Assembly (NCBI RefSeq): GCF_009870125.1
Contig: NC_046683.1
Span: 8,184,001-8,248,000, forward strand
Length of the DNA: 64,000 nt
Source: Drosophila pseudoobscura
Lineage: Eukaryota; Arthropoda; Insecta; Diptera; Drosophilidae
Reading direction: 5' to 3'
Below the pieces are notes generated by a model. The model did not search any database and was not told the DNA's origin. It saw nothing but the letters and a program-made list of their open reading frames with translations. Below are positions 10,201-21,300 of this stretch, one piece after another (within the stretch, counting starts at the first letter, position 1; the number at the start of each line of letters is the position of its first letter). The translations under genes and the position numbers were made by a program.

Positions 10201-10749
10201 TGGTAAGCGACCTGCCCAAATCGACCTCCTAACCGATGACGATAGTTTGTTCAAAGGTAAGGTGAGCAAACTATTTCTAAGGGTGGATGGAGGCTTGCCC
10301 ACGTTTAAATTTTGGAATTGCTCCGTGTAAAATTTCTTAGTCGATGATGTTTTTCTCAGGTGACCCTGATCAGCAGGAGGTCCAGTTACTGAATAAATGC
10401 TGTTAACTTTTGTTCTATGCAGTAGGTTTAGTGCATTTGAAACAGTCTGAGAAACTTTTTCAATTTTTAATCTTAGTCCTAGCCTCGCTGATGAAAAAAG
10501 TGGAGCTTGGAATTCTGCATCAGATGAAAATACAGTCTTTGATATAGTTGTGTAGACTATATTACCGGGCGATTTCAAATATAGAGGAAGCAGATGTTTT
10601 GTGCATGATATACTCAGTGTTGACCTTTTGTTGGCATGTCCCTCAGGGGTCCTTATATTCCCCTGAAAAGTCTTTGTTGACACGGGATATTTTCTTTTAT
10701 GGCCAACTGATTTCATCCTGGTCCTATTGAAAAATCGTTTTCCTGGCAT
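1297..10749 (-). CDS. Muc14A: Giant Ser/Thr/Pro/Glu-rich mucin-like protein, ~44 tandem 62-aa repeats (probable Muc14A)
   Basis: A single uninterrupted frame of 3150 codons. Residues ~1-350 are non-repetitive, basic and Ser/Thr-rich. Then come about 44 units of 62 residues (186 bp each), with recurring words TEPD, SLASLKSS or SFASPESS, FTTIEPPEGGQ, DSTERG and TSDLI. The C-terminal ~70 residues are unique and end in YKHST. The repeats lack Cys and are dense in Ser, Thr, Pro and Glu, as expected for an O-glycosylated extracellular or matrix mucin. The N-terminal half uses the LKSS type and the C-terminal ~14 units the PESS type. The first ATG (10749) sits just after a TTTTTAG acceptor-like site and gives no signal peptide, so an upstream exon may exist. 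The name Muc14A is inferred from composition, size and adjacency to PIG-Q (I recall neighbouring CG numbers, CG32580 and CG32578); it is not proven by alignment. Confidence 0.85.
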   Translation of the reverse strand: MPGKRFFNRTRMKSVGHKRKYPVSTKTFQGNIRTPEGHANKRSTLSISCTKHLLPLYLKSPGNIVYTTISKTVFSSDAEFQAPLFSSARLGLRLKIEKVSQTVSNALNLLHRTKVNSIYSVTGPPADQGHLRKTSSTKKFYTEQFQNLNVGKPPSTLRNSLLTLPLNKLSSSVRRSIWAGRLPPDYINIPLPNSQTEPVYATDKLKSMTEPKSFSTFTSSMVEERTPETRNKNNKKSLQSPEALPVSSSTKRLESSGTKPISRYSGQFFRAGDEEVSSKIALTSTPRSQSVPTITESTENASSTASIWLSTIIEYSENTNKKPISTTQTIIPSSIPLPSNPSFIPSINKTSEKSSANDLAHLLSTSEKTRTEPDALVESLAPLKSSAFPFTTIEPPGGGQTEVSPPVSADSTEREILTSELIHKLSTPEENLTELEYSVESFASLKSSVLPYTTTEPPEGGQLEGAPTVSANSTERVTLTSDLVHELSTPKEKRTEPDASVESLASLKSSALPFNTIEPPEGGQTEVSLPVSADSTNRGILTSDLIHTLSTPEEKPTEPDASVESLASLKSSALPFNTIEPPEGSQTEVSPPVIVDSTERGTLTSDLDHKLSTPEENLTELESSVESFASLKSSVLPYTTTEPPEGGQLEGPPTVSADSTEKGLLTSDTIQLLTTSEEKHTEPDASVESLASLKSSALPFTTIEPTEGGQTEVSLPVSADSTNRGILTSDLIHTLSTPEEKPTEPDASVESLASLKSSALPFNTIEPPEGSQTEVSPPVIVDSTERGTLTSDLDHKLSTPEENLTELESSVESFASLKSSVLPYTTTEPPEGGQLEGPPTVSADSTEKGLLTSDSIQLLTTSEEKHTEPDASVESLASLKSSALPFTTIEPTEGGQTEVSLPVSADSTNRGILTSDLIHTLSTPEEKPTEPDASVESLASLKSSALPFNTIEPPEGSQTEVSPPVIVDSTERGTLTSDLDHKLSTPEENLTELESSVESFASLKSSVLPYTTTEPPEGGQLEGPPTVSADSTEKGLLTSDTIQLLTTSEEKHTEPDASVESLASLKSSALPLTTIEPPESGQTEVSPPVLVDSTERGTLTSDLAPTLSTPEEKPTEPDASVESLASLKSSALPFNTIEPPEGSQTEVSPPVIVDSTERGTLTSDLVHKLSTPEENLTELESSVESFASLKSSVLPYTTTEPPEGGQLEGPPTVSADSTEKGLLTSDTIQLPTTSEEKHTEPDASVESLASLKSSALPFTTIEPPEGGQTEVSPPVLVDSTERGTLTSDLVHKLSTPVENLTELESSVESFASLKSSVLPYTTTEPPEGGQLEGPPTVSEDSTEEGLLTSDTIQLLTTSEEKHTEPDASVESLASLKSSALPFTTIEPTEGGQTEVSLPVSADSTNRGILTSDLIHTLSTPEEKPTEPDASVESLASLKSSALPFNTIEPPEGSQTEVSPPVIVDSTERGTLTSDLVHKLSTPEENLTELESSVESFASLKSSVLPYTTTEPPEGGQLEGPPTVSADSTEKGLLTSDTIQLPTTSEEKHTEPDASVESLASLKSSALPFTTIEPPEGGQSEVSPPVLVDSTERGILTSDLIDTLSTPEEKRTEPDASVESLASLKSSALSFTTIEPPESGQTEVSPPVSVDSTERGILTSDLIHTLSTPEEKRTEPDISVESLASLKSSVLPFTTIEPPEGGQTEITPPVSVDSTERGILTSDLIHTLSTPEEKRTEPDVSVESLASLKSSVLPFTTIEPPEGGQTEVTPPVSVDSTERGILTSDLIHTLSTPEEKRTEPDISVESLASLKSSVLPFTTIEPPEGGQTEITPPVSVDSTERGILTSDLIHTLSTPEEKRTEPDISVESLASLKSSALPFTTIEPPEGGQSEISPPVLVDSTERGILTSDLIDTRSTPEEKRTEPDASVESLASLKSSALPFTTIEPPESGQTEISPPVSVDSTERGILTSDLIHTLSTPEEIRTEPDVSVESLASLKSSALPFTTIEPPEGGQSEVSPPVLVDSTERGILTSDLIDTRSTPEEKRTEPDASVKSLASLKSSALPFTTTEPPEGGQTEVSPPVSVDSTERGFLTSDLIDILSTPEEKRTEPDASVESLESLKSSALPFTTIEPPGGGQSEVSPPVSVDSTEREILTSDLIDILSTPEEKRTEPDASVESLESLKSSALPFTTIEPPGGGQTEVSPQISIYSTERGVSTSDIIHLPTTSEEKHSEPDPSLDSFASPESSVLPFTSIEPPEEGQTEISHLVSVDSTEVGIHMSDLISLLSTSEEESTEPDYSVDSFASPESSVLPFTSIEPPEEGQTEISHLVSVDSTEVGIHTSDLISLLSTSEEESTEPDYSVDSFASPESSVLPFTSIEPPEEGQTGISHLVSVDSTEVGILTSALISLLSTSEEKSTEPDPSVYSFASPESSVLPFTSIEPPEEGQTGVSHLVSVDSKEVGIHTSDLISLLSTSEEKSTEPDPSAYTFASPESSVLPFTSIEPPEEGQTGISHLVSVDSTEVGIHTSDLISLLSTSEEKSTEPDPSVDSFASPESSVLPFTSIEPPEVGQTGISQLVSLDPTEVGIHTSDLISLLSTSEGKSTEPDPSAYTFASPESSVLPFTSIEPPEEGQKGVSQLVSVDSTEVGIHTSDLISLLSTSEEKSTEPDPSVDSFASPESSVLPFTSIEPPEVGQTGISQLVSLDPTEVGIHTSDLISLLSTSEGKSTEPDPSAYTFASPESSVLPFTSIEPPEEGQKGVSQLVSVDSTEVGIHTSDLISLLSTFEEKSTEPDPSAYTFASPESSVLPFTSIEPPEVGQTGISQLVSVDSTEVGIHTSDLISLLSTSEGKSTEPEPSAYTFASPESSVLPFTSIETPEDGQTGISHLVSVDSTEVVIYTSDLISLLSTSEGKSTEPEPSAYTFASPESSVLPFTSIETPEEGQTGVSQLVSVDSTEVGIHTSDLISLLSTSEGKSTEPEPSAYTFASPESSVLPFTSIETPEDGQTGISHLVSVDSTEVVIYTSDLISLLSTSEEKSTEADPSVDSFASPESSVLPFTSIEPPEDGQIGTSDLSDILSTAKERTLEPDPSGQPGGSLPVSGQTGRPDMKTDEVSPELASTIPTQKTYGTKSRYRVRPPLRICYDVKYKHST
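1500..4060 (-). repeat. C-terminal mucin repeat block (PESS subtype), 186-bp units
   Basis: About 14 coding units of 186 bp. The typical core is SFASPESSVLPFTSIEPPEE. Some blocks recur at 372 bp (for example a variant near 2634 and 3006, and another near 1686 and 2058), so a two-unit higher-order period is present. No unit breaks the frame. Confidence 0.85.
6120..9450 (-). repeat. N-terminal mucin repeat block with 558-bp (3-unit) higher-order period
   Basis: The variant unit with QLEGPPTVSADS (plus-strand word CTGTTGGTGGTCCCTC or a close form) starts near 6183, 6741, 7113, 7671, 8229, 8787 and 9345. The spacing is 558 bp five times and 372 bp once. The 558-bp blocks are almost identical, which points to recent amplification of a three-unit cassette. 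Confidence 0.85.
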
Positions 10750-11678
10750 CCTCTAAAAACAAGTGTTTTTCAATGAAAATATTTATTTACTTACAACTTT
10801 AAGCTTTCTTTGGCATGCTTATTTGTTTATTATTTATGAAGCACTTAATAATTATCAGGTTTCGCACTCTCGCAAACCTTGTTGATAATCATTAAAACTA
10901 TTACGAACTAATTAATATCCCAATTAACGAAAAGACACAAAATCATTCCACATATTACTAAAGAGACTACTATAACAACATTTAAATATAAACAAAAAAA
11001 AAGGAATTATAATATTATGAAATGTAGAATATTGATTTGATTTTATTTTGTTCAAAACTAAATTTTGTATTGTAATTTTTTTGTTGTTTACCTTTCACAA
11101 TAACTTATAACCTTTTACTAGACTTTTGATGCCAGAATTTATACAGCGTTTGTTTTAAATTCAATTTAAAATTTAAATATTTCCTTTTAAAATTAATTTT
11201 TGGCATATTTGCGCTAGAATTACGCTTAATTTAGTTCACTAAACCATAAATTATCGGCTTATCAAAACCAAAATTTGTTATATATGTATATATTTATCAT
11301 TCATATCACTATGGCATATTCCAACGAATATCTATTTTACATCAGTCGCATTAAGAATTTTAAATTGTTTTAGCTTTAACTGGCTTTAGTTTTACTCACA
11401 TAATCATTAACTATCGGGGATTTAAGCTTTTCAATAGAACCTAGTGTAAATTTGATGTCGCGAAAACATAATAATAAAATAATTAACACGAATATAAAAA
11501 TGTGCATATTTCAATATAAATACAAGATCCGGATAGCTACTAAGCAATGGCATTAAAATGTATAGCAAATTTAAGGCGTATGGAATGCATTTCCTACGGT
11601 TTAGCACTGTTTAAATTGAGTAATTGGTTTAATTGGTGTGTAATGAGATGAAATAAGATTAAAGTTTTTTTCTATTTG
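10750..11678. other. Intergenic, AT-rich, between mucin and PIG-Q
   Basis: No protein-coding gene is recognised. On the minus strand a GTAAGT donor at 10794-10789 and an acceptor at 10754-10753 could frame a short intron (about 42 nt) just 5' of the mucin ATG. Another GTAAAC donor lies near 11090. One of these could join a 5' exon carrying the missing signal peptide, but no hydrophobic leader was found. The region also holds the PIG-Q 3' UTR. Confidence 0.55.
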
Positions 11679-13584
11679 TCACACTCGAATTTTATATACA
11701 CCAACATTTATTTTATAACGTTTATGCAGCAGAAATGTCTTCGCTGGGAGTGCAACGTCCTCGATTTTAAGACAGTCTGTAAGAAATTTAACACACATTA
11801 TTAGCCCTTAACGGGATCCAAATAAGTATGTATTCACCTCTTACCAATTTCGTGTAGTTCGTTTCGTAACCATTTAAGGCACACTTCTAGCGGGAAAAAC
11901 AAAAGTTTTCGACGAAAAAACTCAAAGATCGCCAGAGTTGCATGTGTAAGGGACTTTAACTATAGTTCATAAAATATACAAAATTAAATAATGATCTCCG
12001 AATGGATTAATAAACATATATACTTACAAAGGCAAAAACCACATAGTACACAAGGGTAGTGGGAAAAAGAAACAAAATTGCTGAGAAAAATATTGTGGCA
12101 AGGTATAGCTGTCGATCCATATAATTATGAGCTTCAATACGGCCTGTAATGAAACATATTTAAATAAATTGAGATCTGCACATCTTTTAACTAATCTTTG
12201 TATATTTTTAGTAGACCTACCTTTTAATATATTATATCGGTTCCCACGAACCACTTGCCAAAGTACGGATAATCCTTTCTTTTCCACTTTATATAGACTT
12301 CAAAGAGAGATCGAGATCCATTATATGTAAATTAAGGCTTAATTTATTCAACCTGGACTTACACTTTGGTGTAAATATGGAAACAATGCGAATGCAATGA
12401 AACAATTGATATTAAATCTGCGAGTAAAGCTATCTGGAATGTAAACCCCAGGCATCCAAATACTCCAATGGCCAGGAAAACTTGCCGTACTATTGGCTCA
12501 ATCAAATCTATCAAATTGAATATGAATGATTATTAAATATGCATTTAAATTTTAATTAATTTATATATAAAAACGTACCCAAAAACATGGACCACAATTG
12601 AATATGATATTTAAAACAATCGAGGAAGAAATTATTTAAATGTATATTCAATTTGAGACCAATAGGACTTCCTTCCAAAACATTCAACAGGCTGTATAGC
12701 TGGTTAATAATACCCTAAAATAATGGTAAATGGATAATTGCTAAATCTGTGCATTTCTCGACCAACTTACATGGGATATTTGTATAAGGAAATCGCCCGG
12801 TGGGGTAACTAATGAAAACATTACCACCATCAAGAGTATACCCAATACTCGATCTAATACAATATTTTTCATCCTATTACTATAACGAAACAAAAAAAAT
12901 GTATAGAAAATCAATAAAAATAAAAAGTCATGTACAAAATTATTCTTACCCTTTATCACAGGTTGATTGCCATTCTTTAAAGTGCTTGTAAACAGTCGTG
13001 TGTCCCATTATGTTATTAATGAAAACATTTTCGGCAGTATATTTAAACAACTGTATGGGCGCGTCGGCTACAAGAAGTAACAGGTGAAGACCACTCTTGA
13101 GTGCCCTGTTTTTGGGCTTATGAATTGCAACTTCGGACTGGGCCAACCGAAAGAGCTCCAGAAAATCACAATCGCTGCCACCACCTCCCGATGGTTGATC
13201 CAGTGTACTCTCATCATTGACAAACAAATCTTGCACCTTTTTCTTGTGATATAGAATTATTTTGATTTGTTTGAGGTGTTCTGGGGTGATTCCTATGTAT
13301 CCCAGTGAAATGTTTGGCTCCTTTTTGTCGTAAGTAAAACATATGCGCATATCGAGTTGGTGGTAGATGTTCGGTTTTTCTGCGCAGGTATCACTGCACA
13401 GGATAGAGCCGAGGAAACGCAAATTGCTGATTGTCCCATGCTCCATCGAGGCTGTGTTGAAGTCGAAGTCGACAGCATCCACGACATAGTATACGACGTC
13501 CTCGTTTATTTGTACTTGTCCGTACAAATTAGTTGGCTTTTTGAGGGTGAAGTAATCGATGGGCAAGTATATTTTGATGCTCAT
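11679..13584 (-). CDS. PIG-Q: PIG-Q / GPI1, subunit of the GPI-GlcNAc transferase
   Basis: Eight coding exons: 13584-12950, 12879-12771, 12714-12579, 12507-12363, 12297-12221, 12143-12028, 11953-11845 and 11776-11679. They total 1425 nt (474 aa) and all phases agree. The C-terminal half matches the Gpi1 family: LDRVLGILLM, PPGDFLIQISH, LEGSPIGLKLN, a hydrophobic helix around GCLGFTFQIALLADLIS, HSHCFHIY, then LSVLWQVVRGNRYNILKGR and LFLFPTTLVYYVVFAF. PIG-Q is a multi-pass ER membrane protein that stabilises the complex adding GlcNAc to phosphatidylinositol, the first step of GPI-anchor synthesis. The start MSIKIYLPI is the only ATG that fits a long first exon. The gene is divergent from U2af50, with about 720 bp between the two ATGs. 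Confidence 0.93.
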
Positions 13585-14305
13585 TTTGCAACCGAATTAA
13601 GTAAAGACTGGACCAAACATCAGTAAAGTAAAAACCACTAGAAATAAAGAAACACAAACAAGCCGGCAACTGGTTATATATTCTCTGAGCTACTGAGAAG
13701 GTGACGAAATGTACATACGCTTTCCACTGCGAATAGTTGATTGACGTCACAAACACAAGCATAAGAAGATTGAATGAAAACAAAAGGTAAAATCGATGAA
13801 TCTTTATTATTAAATTATTATTAAATTGGTCGCTTACTTGTTCCTACACATGTTTATGGTTTTACAGATAATTATAGTCGAAAAATCGGCTTTGAATTAA
13901 TATAAAATATGAGTTTACAAAATACTTAGGCGTTTGAGTACATCCGAAAAATGTAATGTAATTTAATATCACCTAATTTCCATCCATTGGAAGGCTCTTT
14001 TAATTAAAATAAGCAAGAATAATTTACCTTCTCACCTTGTTTTGTATTGACACCATTGACAATTTCCCACCGCCGAAATAGTGGTGCGTTTGGCGATAAC
14101 TCTGAGAAGGCACCCCTGCGATAGTTACAACGTTTCATTCCACTGTTCTGCTATATTCACGTGTTCTGTTTTATTTCGTTTCTCTTGATATATTTTTTGT
14201 GTTAACGTACCCTCTTCCGACGGGATACATTTTTCGTCGGCATTAATAAATAGTAACACTAGTTTTTGTTTAAATAGAAATTTATTTTGTTGCATAAATT
14301 CGAAA
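13585..14305. promoter_or_regulatory. Shared upstream region of PIG-Q (-) and U2af50 (+)
   Basis: About 720 bp separate the two start codons. The part near 14085-14130 holds the GCGATAGTTACAACG block, a good candidate for the U2af50 start region. No coding sequence is seen. The arrangement is a probable bidirectional promoter; exact start sites cannot be read. Confidence 0.5.
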
Positions 14306-16344
<2,039 letters not shown>

Positions 16345-18303
16345 ATAAAAACTACAAAAAAAAAACTAACACTAAATCATATTTCTCACATTCACCGATG
16401 TTCAGTAAAATTACACATAATAAACAACAACAATGTATGACCCGACGTGTGTCTCACTAAAAACAAATGTTTTGTTTTTCTCTTTTTGTATTTACTTTGG
16501 TACTGTTGGCCCGATTTTGGCCCGGATTCTCTCGGACAATAAAAGAGCAATAAGAGAGCTTAGGCAGGACCGAAGGAAAGAATGAAAAAGAGTTGGTTTG
16601 TTGCCCTGGGTCGGAGGCGTACAGCCGGGCAGTGACGAGACTACCTTTCCTTTAGTGCTTGAATTCAGAACAGAACACGGTGCACAGGCCACCTCACAGT
16701 AGGGTGGAAGGACAGATGCAGATGCACTCCGCCAAGAAAAGGGGGAAAGAAGGGCCATTATTCGGTCCTGAATTATGTATGTATGCATCTGTGGATTCAC
16801 AAAAATGGGAGAGGGAGAATGAGATAAACAAACACTGGAAAGTCAAGGCGGAACAAGAAATTTCTTATCCTGTATGAGCTCTAATGCGAAAGCATTCCAA
16901 CGTTGAGGGCATATCTCACAGGCTATTATTACCTGTGAAGTCTAACCTCGAGAAACCCTGCCTCCTTGCCCTGCAGATTTAGTTTTTAACTTTAATCTCA
17001 CAGAGGAAATACAAAAATAATATATTTCATGAAATAGAAAGAGATTGTCGGGTCGGTTGTTACTGCCATGAAACTGAGGGAAAATAGTGGAAATAGCGGT
17101 GGTGGGAAACTGTACCCAGAGGTAGTCTATTCTATGATTTAATGATGTACATACATATATAGAAATAGTGTACATGGATATTCATCGTATTTCCTATAGA
17201 GGTATTGCACTTGACTATTGTTATCCTGGATTGTACCAGAATCCGGTGGCATTATAATGTACATAGGAATATATCTATCATAAGTGGAATGGAATTCATA
17301 CAGCTCTCAGAATATCCATAATCTTTTCTTTCTAAGTATCTACCAGTCCATTGGTTAGGCAAAAGGCTGAATATTCTTGACCAAATCTTGCTAATAACTT
17401 GATCTTTTTAATACAAAATTAATATATTTCCTAAAAGATTGGCTAATTTTTATATGCGTTTTTTTATTTCAAGCTTTTTTACCAAGGATGCAGCGATAGT
17501 TTTATTTAGTTATTAAGAATGTGGAAGCTCCATTTGAAGCATGGCACGATGACCCAAATGGAAATCGGTACTTAGCCAATCGAAAAGAATATATATTAAT
17601 TTATCAGATAAAAATGCCATGCAAAAGATCTTAAAACAGCTGTCAAATGAAAATGTATTTGAAATTGATGACTAATGACTATCCAATATGTTTAAAGATT
17701 GATATTATTCATGTTTTTAAAAGTTACGTGCCATTAAGTTACGATGAAAGTCGCTTGTAAAGTTAAGGCACATCTAACGCCGGTAAATCTTTATTTGGCA
17801 TTAAAATAATGTAAAACATTAAACAGTATAGGTAAAAGGGGTTTCGTTTGGTTTGTACGGGTACACCGTAGGTACATATATGTATACGTTTCTGATATGA
17901 TATGATATGATATGCATATGAGACATTCGTTAACCAGTTAAAAAATAGACATACGACATAGAAACAGAGAGGCGAAAATGGTACATAGACAATAACTTAA
18001 GGTACAACTAGAAAATACTTGAAAAATGCTTGACTAAAACACAGATAAAAGTAGATCTATCTATGGTTTTAGTATGTGGTAAGTAGACATAGAATAAAAT
18101 ATATTGCACGGGGTCTGCCGCTTTAGAAATATGTGGGAGAGTGGGAGAGAAAAGGCTCCTACTCTTTCATTAAATGCTTGAATGCTTGAAATTTCAAATG
18201 GGTTTTGTTCCAGAACTTATCAAATGGAATGCCCTTTAAGTTTTGTTCAGTTGTGGTGCGTGTGTTTCAGATACTTTTGGGGTACTTCAGGAGGACTCTA
18301 GGG
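16345..18303. other. Convergent intergenic region between U2af50 and small wing 3' ends
   Basis: It holds the two 3' UTRs and anonymous sequence. A GATAT/ATATG pentamer array sits at about 17893-17918. Open frames of up to about 100 codons occur (for example 16492-16800 on the minus strand) but show no domain or splice context. I see no further gene. Confidence 0.6.
17893..17918. repeat. GATAT pentanucleotide microsatellite
   Basis: Four to five copies of the TGATA/ATATG pentamer in tandem. A similar short array occurs at about 42249-42266 in the single intron of Calpain C. Confidence 0.8.
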
Positions 18304-21300
18304 CTAAGTGGAAGTGATATTTGTAATCTTTATGTTGACCAGCAATGAGGATAGTTCCAGTTCCTCGCTGAATTTGTTCCTCAAGATTACACTGCGATAG
18401 CCCTGGCGCACACAGGTCAATGGATAGCAGGCCTGCGCTATGAAATGTGTCTCTGCAAACATATCCTCGTCCTGGACTTCGAACCGGAGGATCGCAAACT
18501 GTGGATTGCGAACGGTAAACTCGCAGGCCTCATTCCACACCGGATTGAAGCCATTCTCATTGACTTTGGTGCGATATTTGATCCCAGTATCGAAGCTGGC
18601 GCCCATGATTTCCACCACGATTTGTGGATTATTGGATTTACCGCCGCGAAACAGATGCCGTGCCGCTATCAGGCGTATGCTGACACGCACTTCATTGAGG
18701 CCATCGGACAGCGGGTTGTTTGGATTGAAACTTTCGGCCTTCATGAACGACGGCTTCAGTATATAGCCACATTGGCCATTATTCCGGAATTTGGCCTGAT
18801 TCAGTTGCATGGCCTTGTCGCCCGTCTGATAGTTGAGGGCTATCATCTGAGATCCAATATTCCAGAAAGGCACGGGATTGAAGTTTGACGAGTCGAGGCG
18901 CTGCCCCTTGGGATACACACGACTGATTTGGTTTCGATGATACGAGAGAAAGAGCTGCGTATTCTGTTGGAAGAACTGCTTTTCGGCCTTCGTTTCGGGA
19001 AAACTGGACATCTCCTGGAAAATCCAGGAGTGCTCACGAAATGGTACACTCCGGAAATATATTATCAGATCGGACATTTCCTTGGCCACGCGCGCCGTGC
19101 GCTCTTTTTTGCGCCGCTCAGTGGCCAGTTGACTAGCGATCAAGGCCGCCTCCTGGATGGCCTTTATCCACTCGTAGGCCGTCTCCTGATTGTCAAACCC
19201 GATCACAAACGGATTTTGCATCGTTGGCGTTTGTATTTGCAGCTTGAATATGATGCCAGGCTCATTTGATTCGAAGAGTGAGGCCACGGCCCCATAGATC
19301 TCAATCGAATCGGTGCGGCCGTCGGTGCCCTCCTCATTCACCGAATTGTAATCCTCTGTGGCGGCATCAATCACCTAAACAGGAGGAGCAATGTATATAT
19401 ATATATATTTAAATTAACCATTAATCCATTTGGCTCCTCACCTTTACATAGTTGGCTGGCAAATGCTTCTTTATCATGCCGCCATAGTCCCCTATCCACC
19501 ACATGGTGTTGTTTCTTTGGACATTCGTGATGATGGCGTGCTTGGGAAAGGACAGCTCATCCGGTTTGTTGGCCTTGTAGCTGTACAGAGCCTTGCAGGT
19601 GACATGCTCCTCCAGATTGGAGCCCATATAATTCGAAGCCCCGTTGCCATCGTTGCTGTGATCTGTGCCCTGCTGTGCATTCTCCGCCAGTGCCTGTCGC
19701 AGCAGATCCTGGGACACAGGATGGCAGAGCTTCACATTGCGATACAACGGATTTCTCGTATAATAATGGATGAGCGACACCAACGACTCAAACTGCATCG
19801 TATCGATGGCATACAGTCGTCCCTCTTGGATAATCCGACAGTGTTTGATCTTTCGATTGATCGTGAACGAAATGACAAAAGCATTGATGCTCTGCACCGA
19901 GGGGCGTACCAAAAACGAACCAATGTCCAGCTTGAACAGTCCCTGCTCGGCCTGCTCCTTGGTGGTGTTTGGATGGAACCAGTCCTGGTCCTCATGCTTC
20001 TTCGGCTGTGGCACTGGCTCCTTAAGTATTATCGAGAACTCCGAGCTGCGCAGCATATTCTTGCGATAGTAAACAATCAGCGAATACAGCGAATCGAATA
20101 TGAAATTCTCGACCAAATAGTAGCGAATGGAACCGCTCTCGTGCTTTAATTTGATGCGACAGTGATTCGGTCGATTCCGACGCCAAAACGAGAGGCTATA
20201 GTCGCCCACAAATGTGGCCGATTCGCGCACCAAAAATGTTCCATCACCAAGATGTTTATACTTTTGCAGCAGGTCGTCGGCTTCTTTGCGGCCACCTGGA
20301 ACAACAACAAAATTGTAATGTAATCATCATCATTTAATGGAATGGGAAAATATTATTTTAAAATTATTAAAAGGTGAGAGAAAATGAATAGCAAATTATA
20401 TGATGAAACCAGTTGAAACCGGTTCTAATACATTACTTATACGCGTTGCTCGGGTAGTGTATGTGTAATATTATTACTATTATCTTTTTACCCAATGAAA
20501 AATATTCTAACTCATTCCGATAAATCCCTCTATCTATACTTTTCCCCTAACGAATCACCATCCATTCGTTGTATCTCTTTTGCTCTTCCAAGCAACGAGT
20601 TATCATCTGGCCGTTACTCCGCCAGTAGAGTATGTGAGAGAGAATCTAATATACCCCATATACATACTCTTTGAGTACTTTGCGAACAAAGGGCAGACGG
20701 TACATTATGGGGCACTTTTTAAAGTGGATATCCCGTATCGCAACGCAGATATGGGATAACAGATAGGCGATACGAGAGCACAGATACCAATAAATATGTC
20801 ACTTGCATGGCCCGGCAGCTGTAATTATTAAGCAATCTTTATGGCAAAGCCCGTTCCGTCCCATAGATAATGGTTTGGTTTTGGTGATATCAATCGATCG
20901 ATTGGCCGGACAGCGGTACCAGACCAGATACCAGATACTAGCTCCTGTAGAGAATATGTTCTGTTTACCTTCCAATTTGCCATGAAACCAGTTTTCGCCA
21001 AAATGCAGCTCATCGTTGGCCGAGGTATCCTTCTGTTTCTGTTGCATTGTGTTGTTCAAAGAACAGGACGACGACAGACCAAAGTCGTCATCTTCTGAGG
21101 TGCCATTGCGATGTGATTCGCTGATTTCAGAGGTGTAGATGAGCTCTTGTTGGGTCAACACAAACTGATAGAGATTCCAGGACTTGTCCACGGGATCCTT
21201 GAAGTACAGCAGCCCCTCTTTGAATACCTTGCGCATATTTTCACCCTCATTTTCGCCACCGCCACCGCTCAACGATGATCGATGGGTAAGCGATGAGCCG

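Noticed and set aside
19430-20149. 239-codon plus-strand frame across small wing exon 3
   Set aside because: Antisense to conserved SH2/SH3-coding sequence; GC-rich coding DNA often leaves the opposite strand open.
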